DNA of 64,000 bases from Frateuria edaphi (GCF_021117405.1 NZ_CP088251.1:1178001-1242000), one strand, 5' to 3'; shown: positions 34,901-42,912, numbered from the stretch's first letter. The notes: generated by a model from the sequence alone, not told the origin. Program-made: numbers and translations.

Positions 34901-37900
34901 GCAGCCCTGACCGTCGCCAGCACCGGTGCGCTGAACCTGGGCAACGGCACCGTCGCCGGCAACCTCTCCGCCACCAGCAACGGCGGCGCGATCAGCCAGT
35001 CCGGCGCGCTGACCGTCACCGGCGCCAGCACGCTCGATGCCGGTGCCGGCGCCATCACCCTGACCAAGGTTTCCAACAACTTCGTGGGTGCGGTGACCCT
35101 GATTGGCGGCACCACGCAGATCGTGGATGAGAACGCGTTGACACTGGCCGCATTCGCTACCGGCAACCTGTCTGCCAGTAGCACCGGTACTCTGAATCTC
35201 GGCAGCAGTTCTATTGGCGGCAATTTGTCGGCCAGCAGCAACGGTGGCGCGATCATCCAGAGTGGCGCGTTAAGCGTGGCCGGCACGAGTGCAATCGATG
35301 CCGGCAGCGGCTCGATCACGCTGACCAACGCCACGAACGATTTCGCCGGCGCCGTAAGCCTTGCAGGCGGCGCGACGCAAATCGTGGATGCCAACGCGCT
35401 GACGCTGGGCGCACTCGCGACCGGCACCCTCGCCGTCAGCAACACCGGCGCCCTCAATCTGGGCAGCGGGTTCGTTGGCGCCAATCTATCGGCCAATAGC
35501 CATGGAGGTGCGATCAGCCAGGGCGGCGCGTTGGCCGTGACCGGCACCAGTACGATCGATGCCGGCAGCGGCACCATCATCCTGACAAACGCGTCGAACG
35601 ATTTCACTGGCGCCGTCAGCCTCATAGGCGGCACCAGCGGGATTTACGACCGCAACGCACTGACCTTGGGGACGCTCTCGACCGGTGCACTCAGCGCCAC
35701 CAGCACCGGCGCGCTCAACCTCGGCGGTGGATCTGTCGGCGGCAGTCTGGTGGCAAGCAGCAATGGTGGTGCGATCAGCCAGAGCGGCGCGTTGGCCGTG
35801 ACTGGTGTCAGTGCGATCAATGCCGGCAGCGGCGCGATCACGTTGACCAACGCGACGAACGATTTCACCGCTGCCCTCAGCCTTACGGGCGGCACGACGC
35901 GTGTCACCGACGCCAATGCGCTGACGCTGGGCACGCTCGCGACCGGCACGCTCACCGCGAGCAACACCGGCGCCCTCAACCTGGGCAGCGGATCCATCGG
36001 CGGCAACCTGTCTGCTACCAGCAACGGTGGCGCGATCAGCCAGACGGGTGCACTGGCCGTGACGGGCACCAGCGCGATCGATGCCGGCAGCAGCGCCGTC
36101 ACCTTGACCAATGCCTCCAACAACTTCGTGGGTGCGGTGAGTCTGGTTGGCGGTGCCGCGCAGATTGTGGATCTCAACGCCCTGACGCTGGGCACCTTGG
36201 CTACCGGCAACCTCGACGTCACCAGCACCGGCAACCTTGGCCTCGGCAAGGGAACGGTAGCTGGCACGCTGCGGGCGACCAGCAACGGTGGTGCGATCAG
36301 CCAGGCCAGCGGCGGCCTGACCGTTACCGGCGCCAGCACGCTCGATGCCGGCAGCGGTGCGATCACCCTGGCCGACAGCAACAACGAGTTCGGCGCGGTG
36401 GTGAACCTGGGCGGCAACAACGTCCAGATCACCGACAGAAACGACCTGTCCCTGGGCACGCTCGCTACCCGTTCGTTGACTGCCACCAGCACCGGCGCAC
36501 TGAATCTCGGCGCCGGCAGCATCGGGGGCAACCTCGTTGCGGTGAGCAACGGCGGTGCGATCACGCAAAGTGGGGCACTTACCGTCAGCGGCACGAGCAA
36601 CATCGATGCCGGCAACGGCGCGATCACGCTCACCAAGGCGGCCAATGACTTCAGCGATGCGGTCAGCCTGGCCGGCGGAATCACCCAGCTCGTCGACGCC
36701 AACGCGCTGATTTTGGGCACGTTGAACACCGGCACTCTGACCATCGCCAGCACCGGTGCGCTGAATCTGGGCAACGGCACGGTTGGCGGCAACCTGTCGG
36801 CGACCAGCAACGGTGGTGCGATCGGTCAGTCCGGCGCGCTGATCGTCACCGGAGGCAGCACGCTCGATGCCGGTACTGGTTCGATCACGCTGGCGAACGC
36901 GGGCAACGATTTCCAGGGCACCGTGGGTCTCACCGGTGCCGGTTTGTCCGTGCGCGACGCCAACGATCTGACCATCGGACCGCTGGCCGCCGCCGCCAAC
37001 GACGACATCCGCCTCGTCGCGGGTGGCTCGCTGGTCCTGCCAGTATCGGCGATCGACACTGGTACCGGGGACCTGGTGCTCGCCGCCAACGGCGGCACGC
37101 TGGGCACGAAGGGCACGTTGAGTGGTGCCAACGTCTCGCTCAGCGGGCGTGACGGTTTGACTCTCGCGCACGACGTTACCGCCACCGTCAGGCTGACGCT
37201 CAACAGCGCAGCCGGCGCCGTCACGCAGACCGCCGGGGTGGTCACCGCCGCCACGCTCACCGGTAGCGCGTTCGGCAACGCAACGCTCGGTCGGGCCAAC
37301 GCAATCTCCGCGCTGAGTAGCTTCAGCGCCAACGGCTTACTGCTGCGCACCAAGGGCGGCCTGACGATCAACGGCGCGGTGGTCGGCGGTGGCGGTGGCT
37401 TGGATATCGGCAGCGGCGGCCTGTTGAAGGTCGCGGCCGGCATCAGCGGCGACGACATCACCCTGCAGGGCGCAGGCATCAGCCAGAGCGCTGGCAGCAT
37501 CGACGCCGGCACCGGCCAGCTCGAACTTACCTCCAGCGCGGGTATCGCCCAGACCGGAGGTTCGATCACGGCCGGCACGCTGATCGGCGACGCTACCGGC
37601 GGTGTCAGCCTTGCAGGCGCCAACCGCCTCGACCACCTGGGCAGTTTCGACGCGGCGAACCTGTCGCTCACCAATGCGGAAGATCTGGTGCTGGTGGGAC
37701 CCGTCACGACCAGCGGCGCCGCGTCGCTGACGATCGGCGGCGACCTGGCCATCAACGGCACGCTCGCCGCCGCCAGCACCTCGCTGGACGTGGACGGTGC
37801 GATCAGCGAAGGGACCAGTGGCAATATCGTCACAGGCACCTTGAGCGGCCAGGCAGGTGGCAATGTCAGCCTGGTCCGCAATAACCACGTCGGCGCCCTG

Positions 37901-40387
37901 GGCAACTTCGCGGCCGCCAATTTCGCGCTGACCAACGCCCAGGCGCTTGCGGTGAACGGCAGCCTGGACGTGGGAGCGGGCAGCATCACGCTGACCACCA
38001 TCACCAGTGCCCTCAGCGTGAACTCCGCCCTCAACGGCGGCAGCATTGCGCTCGATTCTGCGGGCAACCTCGTGTTGGGCAAGGCCATCAAGGCAAACAC
38101 GTTGAGCCTGAAGTCCGCTGGCTCGATCAGCCAAACCGCCAGCGGCTTGATCACCGCGGGCACGCTCAGCGGCCAGTCCGCTGGCGCCACCACGCTGAAC
38201 CAGGCCAACGCGATCTCGACGCTGGGCAACTTCAGCGCCAATGTCTTCAGCCTCACCAGCACCAAGGCGCTGACGGTTGCCGGCAACGTCGACGGTGGCG
38301 CCAGCACTGCGCTCGCCTCGGGTGGCAACCTGCGCATCAACGGCATCGTGAAGGGAGGCGCCACGGACATCTCCGGCACCGGCACGATCAGCGAAGGCAC
38401 GAGCGGCAACATCGTGGCCAATACGCTGACCGGAAAGGCTACGGGTGCTGTCACACTGAATGGCCTCAACCACATCGGCACGCTGGGCAACTTCCAGGCC
38501 GCCGGTTTCAGCCTGTACGACGCGCAGAACCTACGCGTGTCGGGGACCGTCGACGGCGGCGCCAGCACCATGCTGGATATTGCCGGCAATCTGGTGATCG
38601 GCGGTGCCATCGAGGGCACCAGCACCCGGCTTAACGTGGCCGGAGCGCTCAGCGAAAACGGCGGTGGCCGCATCGTCGCCGACGCTCTGGTCGGGCACAT
38701 TACCGGCAGCGCCAGCCTTACGGGCAACAACGCGGTAGGCAGCCTGGGCAACCTCGTTGCGGCTGGACTCAGTTTCACCAACACCAAGGCGCTCACCATC
38801 GCCGGCACCGTCGATGGCGGCGCGAGCACGACGCTGACCACCAAGGCCGGCGGCCTCACCATCGATGGCGCTCTTGCCGGAAGTGCGACTACGCTCCACA
38901 TCGCCGGGTCGATAGATCAATCAGGCCAGAGCCGCATCACGGCGGGTACACTGACTGGCGAGGCCGGCAGCGACGTGGCGCTGGACGGCGATAACCGCGT
39001 CGACAAGCTGGGCGGTTTCAGCGCCAACGAATTCCGGTTCTCCAATGGCAAGGCTCTTGAGGTGGCCGGAGCGCTGACCGCCAACGGCGGGGCGATCGAG
39101 CTTTCCACTGGTGCTGGCGAGCTGACCGTGAACGCTTCAGTGACCGGCGATACCATCGCGCTCGGTTCGGCCGGCGACCTGGCATTGGCCCAGGGCATTC
39201 ACGGCGACCGGGTGACCCTCGCATCCGGCGGCACGATCAGCCAGAGCGCCGGCGGCATCATCACCGCCGACAGCCTGAGCGGCCATTCGGCAGGCAGCAC
39301 CACGCTGGACCAGACCAACGCGATCGGAGCGCTCGACGGCTTCAGCGCGAGCGGCCTGACGATCACCACCAAGCGCGCGCTGACAGTGACCGGCACGGTC
39401 GATGGCGGTGGCAGCACCACGCTGACCACCGGTGGCAACCTGGCCATCAACGGTTCGCTGACCGGCGACACCACCACGCTGGCGGTCACCGGCAACATCA
39501 GCGAAGGCAGTTCGGGCAGCATCACCGCGCACACGCTGACCGGCCAGGCCAGCGGCGCCGTCGCGCTCACCGGCGCCAATCGCCTCGACACGCTGGGCGA
39601 GTTCAGCGCCGACGGCTTCACGCTGAGCAATGGTCCGTCGCTCACCGTGACCGGGCCGGTCGACGGCGGCGCAAGCGTGAACCTGACCACCACCCGCGGC
39701 GACCTGCTGATCAACGGCAAGGTCAGCGGCAGGGCGACCCGGTTGGTATCCGCGGGCGCGATCACCGAGGGGCAGGGCGGCAGCATCGTGGCCGACACGC
39801 TCTCCGGGCAGGCGGGCGGCTACACCCAGCTCGGCACGGCGAGCAGCCCGCTCGCCAACTACATCGGCACCCTGGGCGGCTTCTCCTCGACGGCGGGCTT
39901 CAGCCTCACCAACGCACAGACATTGACCCTGGCGTCGGTCGGCGGCAGCACCTACACCGTCGATGCGGGCACCTCCTCGCTGTACCTGGGCGTGACCGGC
40001 GGCGACCTGCTGCAGATCGGTACCACGTGGCTGTACGACGGCGAGGGCACGTTCGCCTCGACCGGCCGCATCGGTACCTCTGACGCGCCCATCTACGTCA
40101 CCGGCACCGGCCCGCAGGCGGTTGCGTTCGTCGGCCTGCCGCCGGCGTACTTCTACGCGGTCAACTCTGCCGGCAACCTGCTGCCGCTGACTGGCGGCGA
40201 CAGCGTCAACGTGCCGACCTCGCTGTTCACCAGCCGCGCGCAGAATGCAAACAACCACACGGACGTCTATATCGATCCGAGCGTGATCTCGGCCAACTAC
40301 CGTTCGTTCGGCATCGTGCCCTCCGGCATCCTGCTGCCTGCCGACCAGCAGGCCTGCGACCCGGAAATGGAGGAATGCGATGAATGA
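28997..40387 (+). CDS. Giant filamentous-haemagglutinin-like TpsA exoprotein
   Basis: A 3,796-aa secreted beta-helix protein. The signal peptide is extended (ending TPAQA, near residue 40). The TPS secretion domain covers about 41-310 (LNWQSFNLGQDALVRFNQPG, then VFLINTHGIIFGSTAQVNVG, where NTHG stands in place of the usual NPNG). Residues about 310-640 are non-repetitive beta-helix. Residues about 648-2646 hold roughly 22 repeats of about 87 residues, each with cores such as LTGGTTQI, LGTLATG, STGALNLG and GGAISQSG. Residues about 2750-3630 hold a second, different repeat. The unique C-terminus ends CDPEMEECDE, with a Cys pair that could form an anchoring loop as in HMW1. No toxin domain is seen, so an adhesin or biofilm role is more likely than a CDI toxin. 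Confidence 0.93.
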   Translation: MHTTRATSRKDSLASLRRKALPLSLSLLLCGALASTPAQAGGGVGRTTTPTGGVVIGGSGSILQDGANVVINQASDKLVLNWQSFNLGQDALVRFNQPGTSAVALNRILDQNASQIFGQISSNGQVFLINTHGIIFGSTAQVNVGGLVASTLDLTPTDFLSNHFNLNAVGGGAGIVNHGTLAAASGGSISLIGGSVANEGVILANYGRINLDGAEHAVLDFDGNGLINVQITGELKQRLDAKAAVSNAGTLQADGGTVVLEAAAARDLFTNLVNNSGVIDAGAISHDGGVVRLVARGGDTVNSGRIDATGAQGGSIQLLSDRNVGVTGGSIDASGTYGGGDIRVGGGWQGGEGLQTADAVYVADDTTLKADATRTGDGGSVVVWGNHVNNFYGSISARGGANGSDGGRVETSSHDGLNAQGHVDASAAHGKMGSWLLDPYSVTISSAADSKTSSGPIYTPNGNNSVVNAGGIGTALTGGTSVYVFTNTAGGSQNGDITVDAPITASGAGQLYLQAYGSIYVNDNITAAAGQSLDVHLWANYAGTGGANTYTKGSCTTACVVTIGDTAAATIDTHGGLVDILTSGAVRIGNSTNTATIKATTLTIGSATNKVGSIREGTNGSIAATTVNARSNSSITLANGGNAIGTANLYGGTTQITDSTDLVLGTVATGNLTATTTGTLAFGGGTINGNLTATSSGDISQSGALTVTGTSNFSAGTGLITLTQANNDFQDAVSLSGGAAQITDKNALVLDAVSTDGLAATSTGALTLGTGTVSGNLAATSNDGAITQASGGLAVTGTSTIDAGTGDVTLTDAGNDFSGIVTLTGGTTQIASNGALSLGALDTGDLTVDSGDVLVFAGGNVDGNLDAAAAGNISQSGALGVTGTSRFASGSGTITLTQSANAFGGAVSLTGGAAQITSGGALTLGTLATTDLTATSTGALDLGQGTVDGALAATSNGGAITQDGALAVTGTSTLDAGTGAIALAEGGNIFTGAVSATGSDVSLQSSGDLTVAALTSGTDGSVSLVAGGSLFLPTMAIDTGLGDLTLAANGGSLGINGNLSGANVSLASSSGLTLAYDVTATGALSLASSAGAISQTAGTLDVGGTSAIDAAGDITLTGSANDFQDAVSLSGGSVQINDAGALALGTLATGDLTVTSTGALTLGTGTVGGNLVATSGGAIDQASGGLAVSGTSSIDAGTHAITLTDTGNDFGGAVSLTGAAVAITDSNALALGTLATGALTVTSTGALDLGQGSIGGGLSATSNDGAISQSGGLTVSGSSDIDAGAGAITLDNASNSFAGTVSLTGGATRLTSSGNLALGTLATGDLTVVSAGTLGFAGGSVGGNLDATSTGAISQTGALDVSGTSSFDAGTGAITLTQANNDFGGAVSLTGGTTQIVDRNALVLGTLATGDLTATSHGTLNLGKGSIGGNLVAASNGGAITQATGGLAVGGSTAINAGSGAITLDDAANDFVGSVNLTGGATRITDANALSLGTLSTANLTAISHGALNLGSGTVGGNLTATSNDGAISQAGGLTVNGTSAISAGNAAIALTAPGNDFIGAVSLSNSGANNVALDNGTNALVLGTSNVGSGTLSLAGGGISQVGGISQAVGAGAVTLTAGGGALVLGDAGNDFTGTVDAQGTSVSLRTLGDLHIVGMDVATNGSLSLVAGGALDLASFGAINTGTGDLTLSAGAGLATSADLSGHNVSLTGGTGLTLSGNVNASGTLYLGSTNAAISQTAGVLFVAGATTVDAGSGTVTLASVGNDFQGAVSLTGGATQIVDANALTLGTLATGNLTATSTGNLSLGKGTVAGTLQATSNGGAISQASGGLTVTGASTLDAGSGAISLADGNNNFVGTVSLTGGTAQITDRNALSLGTLATAGLTATSTGALDLGAGTINGNLVASSNGGAVTQTGALTIGGTSDIDAGNGAITLANVANDFGGAVSLAGGVTQLVDANALTLGTLDTAALTVASTGALNLGNGTVAGNLSATSNGGAISQSGALTVTGASTLDAGAGAITLTKVSNNFVGAVTLIGGTTQIVDENALTLAAFATGNLSASSTGTLNLGSSSIGGNLSASSNGGAIIQSGALSVAGTSAIDAGSGSITLTNATNDFAGAVSLAGGATQIVDANALTLGALATGTLAVSNTGALNLGSGFVGANLSANSHGGAISQGGALAVTGTSTIDAGSGTIILTNASNDFTGAVSLIGGTSGIYDRNALTLGTLSTGALSATSTGALNLGGGSVGGSLVASSNGGAISQSGALAVTGVSAINAGSGAITLTNATNDFTAALSLTGGTTRVTDANALTLGTLATGTLTASNTGALNLGSGSIGGNLSATSNGGAISQTGALAVTGTSAIDAGSSAVTLTNASNNFVGAVSLVGGAAQIVDLNALTLGTLATGNLDVTSTGNLGLGKGTVAGTLRATSNGGAISQASGGLTVTGASTLDAGSGAITLADSNNEFGAVVNLGGNNVQITDRNDLSLGTLATRSLTATSTGALNLGAGSIGGNLVAVSNGGAITQSGALTVSGTSNIDAGNGAITLTKAANDFSDAVSLAGGITQLVDANALILGTLNTGTLTIASTGALNLGNGTVGGNLSATSNGGAIGQSGALIVTGGSTLDAGTGSITLANAGNDFQGTVGLTGAGLSVRDANDLTIGPLAAAANDDIRLVAGGSLVLPVSAIDTGTGDLVLAANGGTLGTKGTLSGANVSLSGRDGLTLAHDVTATVRLTLNSAAGAVTQTAGVVTAATLTGSAFGNATLGRANAISALSSFSANGLLLRTKGGLTINGAVVGGGGGLDIGSGGLLKVAAGISGDDITLQGAGISQSAGSIDAGTGQLELTSSAGIAQTGGSITAGTLIGDATGGVSLAGANRLDHLGSFDAANLSLTNAEDLVLVGPVTTSGAASLTIGGDLAINGTLAAASTSLDVDGAISEGTSGNIVTGTLSGQAGGNVSLVRNNHVGALGNFAAANFALTNAQALAVNGSLDVGAGSITLTTITSALSVNSALNGGSIALDSAGNLVLGKAIKANTLSLKSAGSISQTASGLITAGTLSGQSAGATTLNQANAISTLGNFSANVFSLTSTKALTVAGNVDGGASTALASGGNLRINGIVKGGATDISGTGTISEGTSGNIVANTLTGKATGAVTLNGLNHIGTLGNFQAAGFSLYDAQNLRVSGTVDGGASTMLDIAGNLVIGGAIEGTSTRLNVAGALSENGGGRIVADALVGHITGSASLTGNNAVGSLGNLVAAGLSFTNTKALTIAGTVDGGASTTLTTKAGGLTIDGALAGSATTLHIAGSIDQSGQSRITAGTLTGEAGSDVALDGDNRVDKLGGFSANEFRFSNGKALEVAGALTANGGAIELSTGAGELTVNASVTGDTIALGSAGDLALAQGIHGDRVTLASGGTISQSAGGIITADSLSGHSAGSTTLDQTNAIGALDGFSASGLTITTKRALTVTGTVDGGGSTTLTTGGNLAINGSLTGDTTTLAVTGNISEGSSGSITAHTLTGQASGAVALTGANRLDTLGEFSADGFTLSNGPSLTVTGPVDGGASVNLTTTRGDLLINGKVSGRATRLVSAGAITEGQGGSIVADTLSGQAGGYTQLGTASSPLANYIGTLGGFSSTAGFSLTNAQTLTLASVGGSTYTVDAGTSSLYLGVTGGDLLQIGTTWLYDGEGTFASTGRIGTSDAPIYVTGTGPQAVAFVGLPPAYFYAVNSAGNLLPLTGGDSVNVPTSLFTSRAQNANNHTDVYIDPSVISANYRSFGIVPSGILLPADQQACDPEMEECDE
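30940..36935 (+). repeat. Tandem repeat array inside tpsA, period about 261 bp
   Basis: The codons for N-D/N-F (AACGATTTC or variants) recur at about 31165, 31434, 31690, 31952, 32350, 32612, 32873, 33130, 33396, 33655, 33880, 34284, 34546, 34807, 35071, 35330, 35594, 35855, 36117, 36380, 36642 and 36900. The spacing is mostly 257-270 bases, i.e. about 87 codons; breaks at 31952-32350 and 33880-34284 hold an inserted variant unit (SLVAGGSLFLP type). The reading frame is kept throughout. DNA similarity between units is high enough for recombination to change copy number. Confidence 0.85.
37250..39880 (+). repeat. Second tandem repeat array in tpsA, period about 265-320 bp
   Basis: About ten units, each opening with a TLSGQ/TLTG-type stretch followed by an Asn-rich turn and a strand such as LGNFSA. 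Starts are near 37250, 37582, 37843, 38161, 38427, 38688, 38952, 39267, 39533 and 39797. Recurring elements include TVDGGASTTL and LAINGSL. This unit is different from the 87-residue repeat and is nearer the C-terminus, so the rod has two structural zones. Confidence 0.75.
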
Positions 40388-41477
40388 GGCGAGGCATCGC
40401 CTTCGCCAGCTGGCCGGATTCGCCCTGCTGCTGGCACTGGCAGCACCGGCGTCGGCGCAGTTGCCGCCGCGGCTGACGGCAGGCAGTGTCGCCGACCAGC
40501 TCGATGCCGCGCGGCAGCGGCTGGCCGGCCAGCCCGCGGCGGCGGCGACCGCGCAACAGTTGCAGGCGCTCGCGCAAAACCTGCGGGGCGCGCTGGCCAA
40601 CCAGCTCGCGCAGCCGCTCACCGCGCTGGACGATCGCACTCGTGGACTGGTCCTACGCGCACACGCGGCCGCGCAGCTGGCCGCCGACTTCGCCGACAGC
40701 ACGGGAGGTTGTCGCGAGGGCGAGGCCGCATCCATGGCGAAGGCACTCGCGCTGTCGGTCCGCCAGCTGGCGCAGGCGCCCGCCGAAGGCAAGCCGATGC
40801 AGGCCACCATCGATCGGGTCGAAACCGCGGACCACGCGGCGCTGTTCGCCCTGCGTACGAAGGACAAACCCGTCGCGCTGGCGCTGGTCGGCAGCGAACT
40901 CCACGATCCGCAATGTCCCGATCCGCAGCTGACTGCCACCGACGCCAACGGCACGCCGCTGTCCGTGCAGCCGCACATCACCAACGTGCTACCCACGCGG
41001 ATCGAGTTCGAGTGGCCCGGAACCGCCGCGCTGGCAGCCGGGAGCTACTTGCTGCACGCGCGGCCGCAGCACAAGGCGTTCCTGGTCGGGTGCAGCGCTC
41101 AGCCGGAGGCCACCGTCGCGGTGCAGGTCGTGCCCGCGCCGAAGTTCACCGTCGGCTATGCGCTGGATGCGGTGTGTGGTCGCGCCGCGCCGCGCACGGT
41201 GCCGCTGGGCAAGGGCACCTTGCCGCCACTGGACGGCTACGGCGCCACCGTGACCCAGGCCATCGACACATCGGGCTGCGCCGATCCGGTCGCCTACCGT
41301 ATCTCCGCGACGATCACCTATGCCGACGGCGCCAGCGCCAAGGCGGGGCCGTTCGAGCAGAGCGCGGACGCCAATGCGACCGTCGGTCTTCCCGGCGGGC
41401 TTTCGTTGAGCTGGGATCCTGCGGTACGCCAGCTGTTCGTGCGCTCAGGCGCGCCGATGTGCAAGGGCGTGCGCTGA
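40380..41477 (+). CDS. Secreted third protein of the two-partner secretion locus
   Basis: A 365-aa protein with a signal peptide (QLAGFALLLALAAPASA, cleavage near ASA-Q). Residues about 30-135 are Ala/Gln-rich helices. Residues about 150-365 are beta-rich with paired cysteines (CPDPQLTATDANGTPL; FEWPGTAALAAGSYLLHARP), resembling bacterial immunoglobulin-like or pre-peptidase C-terminal folds. The ATG lies inside the last codons of tpsA (8-base overlap), so it is translationally coupled. I recognise no family. Likely roles are a periplasmic chaperone, a surface cofactor or an anchor for TpsA; these are inferred only from position and export. Confidence 0.85.
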   Translation: MNEARHRLRQLAGFALLLALAAPASAQLPPRLTAGSVADQLDAARQRLAGQPAAAATAQQLQALAQNLRGALANQLAQPLTALDDRTRGLVLRAHAAAQLAADFADSTGGCREGEAASMAKALALSVRQLAQAPAEGKPMQATIDRVETADHAALFALRTKDKPVALALVGSELHDPQCPDPQLTATDANGTPLSVQPHITNVLPTRIEFEWPGTAALAAGSYLLHARPQHKAFLVGCSAQPEATVAVQVVPAPKFTVGYALDAVCGRAAPRTVPLGKGTLPPLDGYGATVTQAIDTSGCADPVAYRISATITYADGASAKAGPFEQSADANATVGLPGGLSLSWDPAVRQLFVRSGAPMCKGVR

Positions 41478-41493
41478 GCCTTTGGCTTTCACT

Positions 41494-41514
41494 CCCCCAC
41501 GCGGTGAGCGGGGG
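41494..41514. terminator. Hairpin after the two-partner secretion operon
   Basis: CCCCC (41494-41498) pairs with GGGGG (41510-41514) around an 11-nt loop that can add two more G-C pairs. It lies 17 bases after the stop of the third gene. There is no clear T-run. Confidence 0.35.
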
Positions 41515-41745
41515 ACGGTGTTGCAAGATGGCGACATTGTCTGTCGTTCCTGCGCGCCTTCCGCGAGCTGGGCCGGCCCAAAAAAAAGGCCAGAGAAGCG
41601 GCCTGCGAAGCTCGATGACGGGTACGAGCCAGGTGCCAACTCACGTTGCCTGGTCGGCCTCGCGCTCTTAAAGGTGCTGTCGCCGCTTTAGCGCGGACGC
41701 TCGGGAGCTGAGCTGGGGAAAGCGGCACTCGCCCTGCGTGACGCT

Positions 41746-41775
41746 TGCTCCCCCTCCCCGCAGGGAGAAGGAGCA
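41746..41775. terminator. Hairpin downstream of tssA
   Basis: TGCTCCCCCTCCC (from 41746) and GGGAGAAGGAGCA (to 41775) form an 11-pair interrupted stem with a 4-nt CGCA loop. It is 20 bases past the tssA stop on the minus strand. It is a likely transcription end without a strong U-tract. Confidence 0.45.
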
Positions 41776-41794
41776 GCGAGGCATCCTGACGGGA

Positions 41795-42826
41795 TTATTC
41801 CTCGTTCGGACCGGAGATCACTTCCATTTCGCTCACGCCGCCGGGTGCCAGGTCCTTGAGCAGGTCGAGGAAGTTCTTGCCGACCAGGCGTTGGGCGCGG
41901 CGCAGCAGCAGCGGGACCGGGCTGGAGGGTTCGCAGCGGGCGTAGTAGTCGCAGATCTCGTCGATCCGGCGCTGCACGTCCTGCGGCGTCTCGATGCGGC
42001 CCGGAACGCTGCTGCGGGTGCCGGTGGGGGAGGGCTCGCCGCCCTCCGCCTCGCCTTCGCCGTCACCGGCCATGGCGGGGTTGCGACGGGCTGCCTGCGA
42101 TTCGACGAATTTCTTCAGTTCATAGCTGTCGGTCAGCAGCGGCTTGAGGTCCGGGCCGGCCGTGCCGATGCGCTCGTTGAAGATGCGGTCGATCGCTTTG
42201 GCTTCATCGAGGATGCGCGTCAACGCGTCCAACGTTCCGGCCAGGTCCTCTTCCGGACAATCCAGGCAACAGGCTTCGATTTCCGCCATGCTCGGCAGAG
42301 CTTCGCCGCCGGCGTCGATTTTCATCGAGCCATTGGCAATGCGCAGGTCGCGCAACGAAAAACGACCGAGCCGTGCCGACTGGACGAATGGCGTATTGCG
42401 GAAATAGGTGAGTAATCCCAGCGGATTGGCGATGGCCGATACCGCGTTGACGCGCGCGGTCGGATCGTCGTCGTCCTCGGCGTCCAGTTGCGGATGCACG
42501 CCATCCCAATGGTCTTCGAGCAGGCCGCGGATCAATGCCAAGCCGGCGGCCCAACCGGTCATGCCGCCAGTGCGCATCCAGGCAGTCGCCAAATGCGTGG
42601 CCACGCGCAGGTCGCGCGAGCGCTGGAGCAGGCCGGTGGCCAGTGAATCGACCTCGTCCCAGTCCGGTTCCTCGGCCGCCTTGACGCTATCGCCCATGGC
42701 GCGTTCCGCGCGCGGCGCGGCAGCGCGTTCGAGTGCCATGAAATCGGGATCGTATTCGAGGTCGCTGCCGGTGGGAGAGTCGCCATCCAGCGGTTCGAGA
42801 AAAGCTGCCGGGTCGTAACGCGTCAT
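41795..42826 (-). CDS. tssA: T6SS protein TssA (ImpA N-terminal domain)
   Basis: A 343-aa TssA. The N-terminal ImpA domain (about 8-125) has the typical opening FLEPLDGDSPTGSDLEYDPD and then VATHLATAWMRTGGMTGWAAG and LLEDHWDGVHPQLD. The C-terminal part (about 240-335) includes RRIDEICDYYARCEPSSPVP and LLLRRAQRLVGKNF, the conserved end of short TssA proteins. TssA nucleates and caps the growing sheath. It is on the minus strand, separated from the main T6SS operon by the 14.5-kb two-partner locus; whether other T6SS genes follow its control is not visible here. Its leader holds tandem palindromes (42913-42964) that may be regulator sites. Confidence 0.95.
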   Translation of the reverse strand: MTRYDPAAFLEPLDGDSPTGSDLEYDPDFMALERAAAPRAERAMGDSVKAAEEPDWDEVDSLATGLLQRSRDLRVATHLATAWMRTGGMTGWAAGLALIRGLLEDHWDGVHPQLDAEDDDDPTARVNAVSAIANPLGLLTYFRNTPFVQSARLGRFSLRDLRIANGSMKIDAGGEALPSMAEIEACCLDCPEEDLAGTLDALTRILDEAKAIDRIFNERIGTAGPDLKPLLTDSYELKKFVESQAARRNPAMAGDGEGEAEGGEPSPTGTRSSVPGRIETPQDVQRRIDEICDYYARCEPSSPVPLLLRRAQRLVGKNFLDLLKDLAPGGVSEMEVISGPNEE

Positions 42827-42912
42827 CGGTCGTAAATCCCCTGTGATACAACGGGATAATTACAACACGGCCGATGCCCGATAGCGACGGGGAGTCGCCA
42901 AAAAAAGGGTGG

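Larger units (their letters stand above)
41478..41794. other. Convergent intergenic region with two hairpins
   Basis: About 317 bases between the end of the two-partner locus (plus strand) and the end of tssA (minus strand). No supported gene; short frames in it are low-complexity. It has two inverted repeats, at 41494-41514 and 41746-41775, which suit transcription ends from both sides. Confidence 0.55.

Noticed and set aside
30940-39880. Repeat arrays as a CRISPR
   Set aside because: Units are about 261 bp or more, coding and in frame; there are no short repeats with unique spacers and no cas genes.
35486-40996. Further long minus-strand frames opposite tpsA
   Set aside because: The same shadow effect; they mirror the 261-bp period of tpsA and have no start signals.
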